Below are positions 9,256-17,483 of a stretch of DNA of 64,000 bases, one piece after another. The translations under genes were made by a program, and so were the position numbers. The stretch comes from JBICHN01 sp043101845 (GTDB taxonomy: Bacteria; Planctomycetota; Phycisphaerae; Phycisphaerales; UBA5793): NCBI GenBank assembly GCA_043101845.1, contig JBICHN010000011.1, positions 1 through 64,000 of the forward strand, written 5' to 3'. Numbering within the stretch: position 1 is the first letter of the stretch; each line of letters starts with the position of its first letter. The notes under the pieces were generated by a model that saw only the letters and a list, made by a program, of their open reading frames with translations, was not told the DNA's origin and did no database searches.

Positions 9256-10158
9256 TCACGGCGCGTCGGTCGCGACCTCGGCCATCTGGCCGGCGCCGGT
9301 CTCGTCGGCGCGGGCGACCGGGATCTGCGTCTCCGACCAGCGCTTCCGGTCGGCCGTGAACGAAGTGCTGTAGCCGAGAATGCGCGGCGGACCGACGACG
9401 ACCCATTCCGGATGCGCCGCGAGCCAGTCTTCGAGTTCGCGCAGGTTCTCGAGCACCGGCTCGGGTTCGTACGGCCCGCGCCGGCCGAGCGAGAGCATCG
9501 TCACCGGCGCCGTGTCCTCGATGATGATCGGCCCCTCGATACCCACCGGCCCGTCGGTCCGGTTCGGATACCACACGCCCATGCGCCAGCGCTCGAGGCC
9601 GTCGCCCGTCGCGGTGTCGACGCCCTCGAACTCGATGACGAGCGGCACGCGGATCTCGACATCGTGCCGCTTGAGGTGCGCGCGGAGCGGCTTCACGCCG
9701 CGCGCTTTCATCTCGGTGATCGGCGAGCGGCTCGTGATCGACGCTTCACGGAAGGACGGGTAGCGCTTCAGCTCGATCGCGCCCGGGGGCGTCGGCGCGG
9801 GGCAGCCGACGAGCCAGTCGAGCGAGGTTTCGCATTCGACGCCGAACCATCCGGCGCCGGCGGGGTAGACATATTCATCGCCGCGCTGTTCGACGGCGGC
9901 GGTGAGGTCGCCGCCCACGCGCAGCGTCGTCCAGGTCGAGTCGGCGGCGGCCGCCTTGACCGCGGCGCGTGAGGTCGCGCTCGAAGTCGTCGCGACGCGC
10001 CGTTCGCCGTCGAGCTGGACATGCAGGCTCCCGCACGCCGCGGCGTTCATCGAGAGCGCCGCGATCGTCGCGGTGAGAAAGCGCGGGCCAGGTCGGACCG
10101 CGCGGCGCGATCGAGTCGGGTTCGTGGTCCGGGTCGCCGTCGATGGCGTTCGGCGCAT
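9256..10158 (-). CDS. SOUL-family heme-binding lipoprotein, copy 2
   Basis: 300 aa; ATG 10158 is preceded by GAGGAC at good spacing. The signal peptide ends SMNAAACGS, a fair lipobox, so the mature protein is probably a lipoprotein anchored in the periplasm. It shares WTTLRVGGDL, PAPTPPGAIELKRYPS and RILGYSTSFTADRKRWSETQIPV with the copy at 7292-8176 and clearly arose by duplication. SOUL-family proteins bind heme or porphyrins; the physiological ligand is not visible from sequence. It is divergent from the S9 peptidase gene, with a 353-bp shared intergenic region that carries a near-perfect palindrome at 10323-10337. Confidence 0.8.
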   Translation of the reverse strand: MRRTPSTATRTTNPTRSRRAVRPGPRFLTATIAALSMNAAACGSLHVQLDGERRVATTSSATSRAAVKAAAADSTWTTLRVGGDLTAAVEQRGDEYVYPAGAGWFGVECETSLDWLVGCPAPTPPGAIELKRYPSFREASITSRSPITEMKARGVKPLRAHLKRHDVEIRVPLVIEFEGVDTATGDGLERWRMGVWYPNRTDGPVGIEGPIIIEDTAPVTMLSLGRRGPYEPEPVLENLRELEDWLAAHPEWVVVGPPRILGYSTSFTADRKRWSETQIPVARADETGAGQMAEVATDAP

Positions 10159-10322
10159 GCGAAGTCCTCGGTGTCAACCCCCCCTTGCTCAGGCGCCACG
10201 CCGGAGGGACTGGCCACCGGCGTCGTGCTCCCAGCGCCATCGGTCGATTCCGCGGTTCGCTCGACGAACTCCCGGAAAGCGGCGTCGAATCGACGAATTC
10301 GAGTTCCGGACGCGCGGATCAC

Positions 10323-10337
10323 ATCGGACGGTCCGAT
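10323..10337. promoter_or_regulatory. Palindrome ATCGGAC-G-GTCCGAT in a divergent intergenic region
   Basis: Seven-base arms around a single G between the divergent SOUL lipoprotein and S9 peptidase genes. The core TCGGACGGTCCGA recurs at 17409-17421 in another divergent intergenic region, which makes a shared operator plausible. No other feature was recognised in the 353-bp gap 10159-10512. Confidence 0.4.
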
Positions 10338-10512
10338 CATTCCCGCTTTGACGGTCGCCCCGGGGGTTCGTACGCTCGACCGCCCGCGGCGGGCCGAACC
10401 GGCGCCGCGGTCGTCGGTACGAGTTCATCCGCGCGTGGGCGTAAGTGAATGAGTGAAGGGGTCGGTCGCGACGCGCGTTCGTTTCACACTCATCAGCCGA
10501 GGAGCCGGGTAC

Positions 10513-13170
10513 ATGTCGCGCCTGCGCCGTCGATCGTGGTTCGTGGTTTCGCTCGTTCTCATCGCGTCCGGGGTGAAACCCGCGCACGGTCAGGATGACG
10601 CCGCCGTCGAGCAGACGGACGGCTCCGAGATCACGCTCAAACAGATCATGGCCGACCCGGACTGGATCGGCAACGAGCCGTCGCGACCCTACTGGGCCGA
10701 CGACGGCGACACGATCCTCTACTGGTGGGAAGCCCCCGGCGCCGAGTTCGAAGACCTCTACGAGATCGACCTCGAAGGCCGCCTCGTGCGCATGTACGGC
10801 CCCGAAGAGCGCCACCTCGCGCCGCACGCGGGCGGCGAGTTCTCCACCGACCGCTCGCGCAAGATCTGGTCCGACCACGGCGACCTCTTCCTCAAAGACC
10901 GGTCGACCGGCGAGATCCGCCAGCTCACGCGCACGCGCGAAGGCGAGTATTCGCCGCGCTTCTTCGCGGGATCGAACGAACGGATCATGTTCGAGCGCGG
11001 CGGAGCGTGGATCGCGCGCGATCTCACGACGCTCGACGAGTGGCAACTCGTCGATGTCCGCGCCGAGGACGATCCCGACGCCGACAACGCGGACACCGGT
11101 GACGAGTCGTACGACTACCTGAAGAAACAGCAGGAGCGGCTCTTCGAGTTCATCCGCGAGAATGAGGCGCGGCGCGACGCGTCCGAAGCGCGGTTGAAGC
11201 GCGAGCGCGACGCCGACCCGACGCGCGGCCCGGAGCCGTTCTACCTCGGGACGAAGCGCGACATCCGCCAGGTGTCGATCTCGCCGAACGGACGCTGGGC
11301 CCTCGTGCGCCTGCAGGACAAGGGCGGGTCGTGGGGGCGGAACGACACGATGCCTCAGTATGTGACCGAGGATGGCTATGTTGAGTCGCGCTCGGTGCGC
11401 AGCAAGGTCGGAACCGGATCATCCGCGGCCGAGGCGCTCGTGCTGCTCGACCTCGACGCGCACGAGTGGCATGAACTCGACCTCGCCGTCCTCCCCGGAA
11501 TTGCGGACGACCCGCTCGCCGAGCTGCGCGAAAAGGCGAAGGCGGAGTTTGAGCGCCGGCTCGAGCACGACGCCACGGACGAGACCGGCGCCGATGACGA
11601 TTCGACCGAGGTCGACGCCGACATCGAAGTCGAAGCCGAGACCGAGACCGAAGCCGAAGCCGAAATCGAGAAGCCGGACGCCGACGCGCAACCGGAAGAA
11701 GAGCGCGACGATGACGACGCGACCGACGAGGACGCCGGCGACGACGACGACGCGCAGGAAGACACGGCGTCGACGCCGCGCGCCGTCTCGATCAACCGCA
11801 TCGAATGGAGCGACGACGGCTCACAGGTCGCCGTGCAGATGCATTCGCACGACAACAAGGATCGCTGGCTCGCGTCGGTCGACTTCGACGAGGCGGCGCT
11901 CCGGCCGGTCCATCATCTCCACGATCCCGCGTGGATCGGTTGGCGCTACAACGAATTCGGCTGGAGGCGCGACCACGAGACCCTCTGGTACCTGTCCGAG
12001 GAAGACGGCTACTCGCATCTCTACCTCATCGACGCGACGCGCGACGACGCCGAGCCGCGCCGTCTCACCGAGGGGGAGTTCGTCGTGTCGAATGTCACGC
12101 TCGACCGCGACGGCGATGACCTCTACTACATCTCGAACGAGACGCACCCGGGTATCGAAGAGGTGTACCGCGTCCACGCGGACTCCGGCGCCGTCGAGCA
12201 GCTCACGACGCTCGGCGGACAGTTGAGCTATCGACTCTCGCCCGACGAATCGCGCCTGCTCCTCTCACATTCCGAAATCCTGCGTCCGACCGAACTCTTC
12301 GTGCAGCCGAACGCGCCCGGGTCGGACGCGACGCGCCTCACGCATACCGTGCGCGACGAGTGGGCGAGTCTTCCGTGGGTCGAGCCCGAGATCGTCGCGA
12401 TCCCGTCGTCACATCAGGACGATCCGATCTACTCGCGCGTCTACACGCCCGACGAGTCGAACAAGCTCGGCGTGCGCGACGGCCGCCGGCCGGCGGTCGT
12501 GTTCATCCATGGCGCCGGCTACCTGCAGAACGCGCACTACGGATGGTCGAGCTACTTCCGCGAGTTCATGTTCCACACACTGCTTACGCGCCACGGCTAT
12601 GCCGTGCTCGACATGGATTACCGCGCGAGCGCCGGGTACGGTCGCGACTGGCGTACCGCGATCTACCGGCGAATGGGGACGCCGGAACTCGAAGACCTCC
12701 GCGACGGCGTCGAGTGGATCGTCGCGAACAGGGGTGTCGATCGCGAACGCGTCGGCGTGTACGGCGGCTCGTACGGCGGCTTCCTCACGCTCATGGCGCT
12801 CTTCACCGAGCCCGACCTCTTCGCCTGCGGCGCCGCGCTCCGCTCGGTCACCGACTGGGCGCACTACAACCACGGCTACACCGCGAACATCCTCAACACG
12901 CCCGAGGTCGATCCGTGGGCGTACGAGCGGTCGTCACCCATCGAGTTCGCCGAAGGCCTTGAGAAGCCGCTGCTCATGTGCCACGGCATGCAGGATGACA
13001 ATGTCTTCGCGCAGGACACGGTGCGCCTCGCCCAGCGGCTCATCGAACTCGAGAAGGAGAACTGGGAGATGGCGCTCTACCCCATCGAGCCGCACGCGTT
13101 CCGCACGCCGGCCGGATGGCTCGACGAATATCGCCGCATCTTCAAGTTGTTCGAGACGCACTTGAAATAG
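10513..13170 (+). CDS. Secreted S9-family prolyl oligopeptidase-type serine peptidase
   Basis: 885 aa from ATG 10513, chosen over 10453 because GAGGAG lies just upstream and the product then starts with a signal peptide (MSRLRRRSWFVVSLVLI...AHG). An N-terminal beta-propeller-like region is followed by an alpha/beta hydrolase domain with the catalytic triad: Ser753 in GGSYGG, Asp828 in HGMQDDNV and His861 in EPHAF. Between about residues 350 and 420 lies a very acidic low-complexity insertion rich in D, E, A and T, unusual for the family. DPP-IV-like peptidases of this type degrade imported or external peptides. The gene is convergent with the GH13 gene, with 13 bp between stops. Confidence 0.92.
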   Translation: MSRLRRRSWFVVSLVLIASGVKPAHGQDDAAVEQTDGSEITLKQIMADPDWIGNEPSRPYWADDGDTILYWWEAPGAEFEDLYEIDLEGRLVRMYGPEERHLAPHAGGEFSTDRSRKIWSDHGDLFLKDRSTGEIRQLTRTREGEYSPRFFAGSNERIMFERGGAWIARDLTTLDEWQLVDVRAEDDPDADNADTGDESYDYLKKQQERLFEFIRENEARRDASEARLKRERDADPTRGPEPFYLGTKRDIRQVSISPNGRWALVRLQDKGGSWGRNDTMPQYVTEDGYVESRSVRSKVGTGSSAAEALVLLDLDAHEWHELDLAVLPGIADDPLAELREKAKAEFERRLEHDATDETGADDDSTEVDADIEVEAETETEAEAEIEKPDADAQPEEERDDDDATDEDAGDDDDAQEDTASTPRAVSINRIEWSDDGSQVAVQMHSHDNKDRWLASVDFDEAALRPVHHLHDPAWIGWRYNEFGWRRDHETLWYLSEEDGYSHLYLIDATRDDAEPRRLTEGEFVVSNVTLDRDGDDLYYISNETHPGIEEVYRVHADSGAVEQLTTLGGQLSYRLSPDESRLLLSHSEILRPTELFVQPNAPGSDATRLTHTVRDEWASLPWVEPEIVAIPSSHQDDPIYSRVYTPDESNKLGVRDGRRPAVVFIHGAGYLQNAHYGWSSYFREFMFHTLLTRHGYAVLDMDYRASAGYGRDWRTAIYRRMGTPELEDLRDGVEWIVANRGVDRERVGVYGGSYGGFLTLMALFTEPDLFACGAALRSVTDWAHYNHGYTANILNTPEVDPWAYERSSPIEFAEGLEKPLLMCHGMQDDNVFAQDTVRLAQRLIELEKENWEMALYPIEPHAFRTPAGWLDEYRRIFKLFETHLK

Positions 13171-13183
13171 TCGGTCGCCTCGC

Positions 13184-15106
13184 TCACTGCGACAGAATGA
13201 CCACCGTGTACGGCCCGATCGACAGGTTCGCGTTGTAGTTGAGCCCGTCCTTCGGTCCCCAGTTCGCCCAGGTGTCCCACGCCGGGTGGTTGCCGAAGTC
13301 GGACGAGTACCCGTTCCAGTCGCTGTTGAAGCGCACCTTCCACAGCCCGCCGCGCGGCATGCCGAGGTTGTAACTCGAGTACGAGGTGTTCGCCATGTTC
13401 ACGACGACGACGACATCGTCGCCCGCGCCGCCGTTCTGCCAGCGGTGGTACCCGATGACCTTGTTCGTGTTGTTCACATGGAAGACATTGACATGGTTCC
13501 CCCGCAGGCCGCGCGTGTGGTTGTACCAGTTCCGCCGCAGGCGGATGAGGTCGCGGTACATCATGTGAATGCCGGAGTAGGTCGTGAGCTTGCTCCAGTC
13601 GACGGGATCGGTGTCGGCGAAGTAGCCGTCCTCGAGAATCTCCTGGCCCTGGAAGATCATGGGGATGCCCGGCGCCGTCATGACGATTCCCGCGCCCATC
13701 GTCGAACGCTTCTTCGACCACCAGCTTCCCGCGTTGCCCGGCCAGATCTCCTCCGGCACGCGCGCCTTGCCGTTCGCGACCTCGTCGTGCGATTCGGTGT
13801 AGATGACGCGTTCGAACGCGTCGCCGTTGTAGTAGTGCGTAATCGCGTCGCGCACCGACCACATGTTCCGGTTCGAGTCGCTCCCCGTGATGATCGCGTC
13901 GCGGACGGGATGGACGAAGTTCGCGTCCCACTGGCTGTCGAAGCCCGCGCCGCCGGCGCCGGTCGTCTTCGTGAGGTACGAATCGTTCTGCAGATCCTCC
14001 GCGATCGAGATCTTCCACCCCTGGCTCGCGTCGATTTCGTTGTTGATCCATTGCATGAGCGACCAGCCGTCGGGAATGCTCCCGCCGCCCCCGTTGTTCA
14101 CCGTGCGGATGTTCACGGTCGAGTCCCAGCGGAGCCCGTCGATGCGGAAATCTTCGAGCCAGCGCATCGCGTTGTCGCGAATGTAGGTGCGCACTTCGCC
14201 GCGGCCGTAGTCCGGCCGCGTGTCGCCCCAGGGCGTGCTCGAGCGGTAGTCGTTGTAGAAGTAGATGCCGCCCTTGCCGTTCTGGCTCCACCCGTCGAAG
14301 ACCCAGAGATCGAGATCGCTCGGCCCCCAGTGGTTGTAGACGACATCCTGAATGACCGCGATGCCGCGCGCGTGCGCTTCCTTGATAAAGGTCTTGTACG
14401 CGTCTGCGCCGCCGTACGCGGTTTCGATCGCGAACGGATGCGCCGGGTTGTACCCCCACGAGAAGTCGCCCGCGAATTCGCAGACTGGCATGATCTTCAC
14501 CGCGTTCACGCCGAGGTCCGCGAGGTAGTCGAGCTTCGCGACGCAGTCCGTGAAGTCGCCGGGCGATCCGCCGGGCGCGTCGTTCAGCGTGCCGACATGC
14601 ATCTCGTAGATGACCATCTCGTTCCAGGGCGGCGTCGAGAAGCCGGACGAGCCCCAGTTGAACGCGTCATCGTCGTACACCACGCCGTTGCCGACCGAGT
14701 TCGTGACCGCCTTCGCCCAGGGGTCGATCTGCCACTCGGACCAGCTGTTGTTCGTGACGACATACTTGTACTCGTCGCCGACCGCGGCGCCGGAGACATC
14801 GACCGACCAGTTGCCGTTGCCCTCGGAGACGAGCGGGTTCGCCGTGGCGGACCAGCTGTTGAACTCGCCGGCGACGGTGACCGAAGTCGCGTTCGGCGCC
14901 CAGACGCGGAAGCCGACGCCGCCGGAGTAGGGGAGCGCGCCCATGCCGGACTGCGTCGACTGCGCGACGAGCGTCGCGCCGCCGAGCGCGAAGGCGAGCG
15001 CCGTCGCGGCGATCGTGCGGAGGCGTGTGGGTGTGGTGCAGTGGAGTGTCGAGAGGGTCGGGGTCGGGGTCGGGGTCGGGAGAGCGTGTCGCGCCACGAA
15101 ACGCAT
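13184..15106 (-). CDS. Exported GH13 alpha-glucan enzyme (branching enzyme-like)
   Basis: 640 aa. An N-terminal signal region (about residues 1-50) includes a PTPTPTPT run encoded by a GGGGTC tandem repeat. A CBM48/E-set domain (about 60-150) precedes the GH13 barrel. Catalytic motifs are visible: DVVYNH (254-259), nucleophile D328 in GLRWD, acid/base E370 in ISIAED, and HD at 440-441 in TESHDE. The CBM48 plus barrel layout resembles 1,4-alpha-glucan branching enzymes, but those are normally cytosolic, so this is an exported homologue whose activity could be branching, amylase or pullulanase-like. ATG 15106 follows GGAAGGACC. LacI-type palindromes lie about 220-250 bp upstream. Confidence 0.88.
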   Translation of the reverse strand: MRFVARHALPTPTPTPTLSTLHCTTPTRLRTIAATALAFALGGATLVAQSTQSGMGALPYSGGVGFRVWAPNATSVTVAGEFNSWSATANPLVSEGNGNWSVDVSGAAVGDEYKYVVTNNSWSEWQIDPWAKAVTNSVGNGVVYDDDAFNWGSSGFSTPPWNEMVIYEMHVGTLNDAPGGSPGDFTDCVAKLDYLADLGVNAVKIMPVCEFAGDFSWGYNPAHPFAIETAYGGADAYKTFIKEAHARGIAVIQDVVYNHWGPSDLDLWVFDGWSQNGKGGIYFYNDYRSSTPWGDTRPDYGRGEVRTYIRDNAMRWLEDFRIDGLRWDSTVNIRTVNNGGGGSIPDGWSLMQWINNEIDASQGWKISIAEDLQNDSYLTKTTGAGGAGFDSQWDANFVHPVRDAIITGSDSNRNMWSVRDAITHYYNGDAFERVIYTESHDEVANGKARVPEEIWPGNAGSWWSKKRSTMGAGIVMTAPGIPMIFQGQEILEDGYFADTDPVDWSKLTTYSGIHMMYRDLIRLRRNWYNHTRGLRGNHVNVFHVNNTNKVIGYHRWQNGGAGDDVVVVVNMANTSYSSYNLGMPRGGLWKVRFNSDWNGYSSDFGNHPAWDTWANWGPKDGLNYNANLSIGPYTVVILSQ

Positions 15107-15321
15107 GTCGAGGTCCTTCCGCGAGAGCTGGGCGGTCGGTCGCTCGTTCGTCCGTTCGCGTCGCCGCTCCGCGCGGGAGTGAGAAGAAGAAGTCCGCGCG
15201 AGACGGAGGCGGCGGGGGCGAGGGTGGGAACGGACGCCGGCCGCGGTTCGAGATGTCCATCCGCGCCGGGTCGACCGCTGACCCCGAACCCAACCCGGTC
15301 GACTGCGCGCCGGTCCCGCGT

Positions 15322-15340
15322 GGGAAACGGCATGTTTCCC
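15322..15340. promoter_or_regulatory. Inverted repeat GGGAAAC-GGCAT-GTTTCCC upstream of GH13 gene
   Basis: Seven-base perfect arms with a five-base centre, four bases from the 16-bp palindrome at 15345-15360. It could be a second operator half-site pair or a small hairpin in the leader of the minus-strand GH13 gene. Confidence 0.45.
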
Positions 15341-15344
15341 TCGT

Positions 15345-15360
15345 GGTAAACCGGTTTACC
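15345..15360. promoter_or_regulatory. Perfect palindrome resembling a LacI/MalR-type operator
   Basis: GGTAAACCGGTTTACC is a perfect 16-bp palindrome and matches the symmetrical CG-centred operators bound by LacI/GalR regulators of maltose and glucan genes. It lies in the 420-bp gap 15107-15527, upstream of the minus-strand GH13 gene. No LacI-type regulator gene is in the window, so the regulator would act in trans. Confidence 0.6.
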
Positions 15361-15527
15361 TCGGCGGCCGAGAAAAATCGTGAACCGTCGAGTCCACGAC
15401 TCGCATCACCCGGCCGCCGGGTGATTCGTACCGCTTCGAATAGAGCACACCGCTCGCCGCTGTCAAACGAAAATCGACACAAAGTCGCGCCGCGTGGCGC
15501 CCCGCCGGCGCCATGACGGCGCGCAAC

Positions 15528-16571
15528 TCACGACAGGCGCAACAACTCCGGCCGCGGGTGCGGATGGCTCCATCGCGCCCAGAATGTGACGAAGCCCGGG
15601 TCCTTTGGCGAGCTGTAGGTCAGGCGGATCCGATCCGGCCCCGCAATGAGGTCGACCTGGAGCGCGCCGCTCTGACGCGTAATGAGCGTGAGCGCGTGCG
15701 GCGCCGACCAGACGCGACCGCGCGGGTCGGCGAGACCGCCGGGCCCGGCGATCGGCGTCTTCTGCGGGAAAAAGTCGAAGCCCTTCGCCCGCGCGACGCG
15801 CGCGATCGCAAGCGTCGCGCCGACGAGGCCGACGAGGTACGGCGCCCCGATCCACCAGTTGAGCGAACAGCTCGCGACGACGAAGGTCACGAACACGAGG
15901 CTCACGAGATCACTCCAGAGCTTGCGCCGGTCGCCGAGCGACCCGATCGGCTCGGGCTCGAGCAGCCCCTCGATGCGCGGAATCCCGCGGACGCCCACCT
16001 CGTACTTCTCCTCGATGACAAAGCGCGGCGCCGGCAGGCCGCGCGATTCGAACGCCTCGCGCCACGCGTCGAGTTCAATCCGCGCGCGGCGGAACCAGCG
16101 TGGCCGGCGGTGCGCGAGACGCAGCCGCAGAACGGCTTCGGTCGCCTGCGTCACGGTGTCGTGGTGGACTGGGGACGAGGCGTCCATCCCGCGCCGGGCC
16201 GCTTCGATCTCTCCAAGCCGCGCGCGGCTCTTCACCTCGAGCCGCCGTCGATACGCGGCGACGCCGAGAAAAAGCGCCGCGGGAATGCCGAGAAAAATGA
16301 GGAAGGTGATCGCCGTCGCGATTCGCTCATCCGTCGTTCGCCAGGACGACGACGCGAAGATGTAGCCGTGCACGAAAAAGAGTCCGATCGCGAAGATGAC
16401 CCCCATGGCGAAGAAGTCGAACGCCCGCTCGTCGCCGGGGATGCGCAGGTATACCGGCCGCACATAGGTCGTGAGCGGCGGACGGAGGGATTCGCCGGAC
16501 TCTCCGGACTCTCGCATGGGTGACGATATTCGCCGGCGCGACGCGGCGTCGTCGAAGTCGCGCGGACTCAT
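15528..16571 (-). CDS. Membrane protein of unknown function, paralogue of 17484-18467
   Basis: 347 aa with two pairs of hydrophobic helices: about residues 50-70 and 86-107, then two adjacent helices near 222-260. It ends with the conserved block FWARWSHPHPRPELL, almost identical to FIELWRRWNHPAPRPELL of the + strand protein at 17484-18467, so the two are paralogues. Its ATG overlaps the TGA of the upstream gene (ATGA at 16568-16571), showing translational coupling in an operon with the 230-aa protein. No known family was recognised. A membrane-bound pair acting with the intervening protein is plausible but inferred only from context. Confidence 0.7.
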   Translation of the reverse strand: MSPRDFDDAASRRRISSPMRESGESGESLRPPLTTYVRPVYLRIPGDERAFDFFAMGVIFAIGLFFVHGYIFASSSWRTTDERIATAITFLIFLGIPAALFLGVAAYRRRLEVKSRARLGEIEAARRGMDASSPVHHDTVTQATEAVLRLRLAHRRPRWFRRARIELDAWREAFESRGLPAPRFVIEEKYEVGVRGIPRIEGLLEPEPIGSLGDRRKLWSDLVSLVFVTFVVASCSLNWWIGAPYLVGLVGATLAIARVARAKGFDFFPQKTPIAGPGGLADPRGRVWSAPHALTLITRQSGALQVDLIAGPDRIRLTYSSPKDPGFVTFWARWSHPHPRPELLRLS

Positions 16572-17260
16572 GGCCAGTTCGGCAGCGGCGGCTCCCCGCG
16601 CGCCGCGTTTCCTGCGTTCGTGATCGTGACAAACGCGGCCCAGTCATCGACGCGCTCGATCGTCCCGTCGCTGTAGAGGACGACGCGTCGCTGGGGCGCG
16701 TGCGGGTTCGGGCGGCTGAACCCGACGACGAGCGGCCCGGCCTGAACCGTCGCCGCGTCCGGATGGAGCGGCGGTCGCAGCATGAAGTCGCCGAGCGCTT
16801 CCCACCCGGGCGTGACGAGCGGCTTCGCGCGGTCGGTCGATTCGATCATCAGATCGGGAAAGTTCACGGGAATGTCGCCGCTCGCCCAGTGACTCAACGG
16901 GACGCCGTGACATTCGATCGCATTCGCCGAGCGCCCGTCGGGCTCGACGAGAAAGACGCTCGCGGGCACATACTTCTCAGCGACGAGAACCCCCATGCAC
17001 GGCGCCCCGCGACCTCTCGAGCCCTCGGCGAAGAAACCATCCGCCTCATGCATGGCTTCGAGATGGCGCCGCGCCGTCTCCGTCCATCGCGCCGAGCGGA
17101 ACGCGAGCGAGCCGAGCACGACAAGCGTCGCGACCGACATCGACGCGATCGAGAGCCACGCGACCCGACGCCGCCGACTCGCACGGCGCCGCGCCGCTTC
17201 GTCGTCGAACTCGACGCCGCCCGGTGATCGCGTTCCCGTTTCGGAAAGTTCACCCGTCAT
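16568..17260 (-). CDS. Single-pass membrane-anchored protein of unknown function
   Basis: 230 aa with an Arg-rich cytoplasmic start, one transmembrane helix (about residues 33-53) and an extracytoplasmic domain of about 170 aa that contains two conserved-looking cysteines (GAPCMGV and IECHGVP). The PLHPDAATVQAGPLVVGFSRP and LYSDGTIERV stretches resemble prepilin-like or DUF1559-type periplasmic tails of planctomycetes, but the match is weak and I do not assign it. First gene of a two-gene operon; its stop overlaps the start of the membrane protein gene at 16571. Divergent from the paralogue at 17484. Confidence 0.65.
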   Translation of the reverse strand: MTGELSETGTRSPGGVEFDDEAARRRASRRRRVAWLSIASMSVATLVVLGSLAFRSARWTETARRHLEAMHEADGFFAEGSRGRGAPCMGVLVAEKYVPASVFLVEPDGRSANAIECHGVPLSHWASGDIPVNFPDLMIESTDRAKPLVTPGWEALGDFMLRPPLHPDAATVQAGPLVVGFSRPNPHAPQRRVVLYSDGTIERVDDWAAFVTITNAGNAARGEPPLPNWP

Positions 17261-17408
17261 CGCGAAGATCCTCAGTCAGTCGCCCGTTCGCGGTTCGACC
17301 CTACGCGGTTGCGAGTTTTCTATCGACGGTTCCGCCGGTCCGCGGTCACTTCCCGCCCCGATCCGCCGTCAATTCCGCCATTGACAGCGATTCCACGCCG
17401 ATTACGCT

Positions 17409-17421
17409 TCGGACGGTCCGA
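17409..17421. promoter_or_regulatory. Palindrome TCGGAC-G-GTCCGA in a divergent intergenic region
   Basis: A 13-bp palindrome between the divergent genes at 17260 and 17484. It is identical to the core of the palindrome at 10323-10337, also between divergent genes. Candidate operator for one regulator; not tested statistically. Confidence 0.4.
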
Positions 17422-17483
17422 GACCTTCCGCGTCTCCGAGGCGAACCGATCTGGCGCGACCGGATGAACAGAACGATGGGCCG

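Noticed and set aside
13286..15349. 687-aa open frame antisense to the GH13 gene
   Set aside because: Composition is typical of an antisense frame, and the GH13 catalytic motifs are unambiguous on the minus strand.
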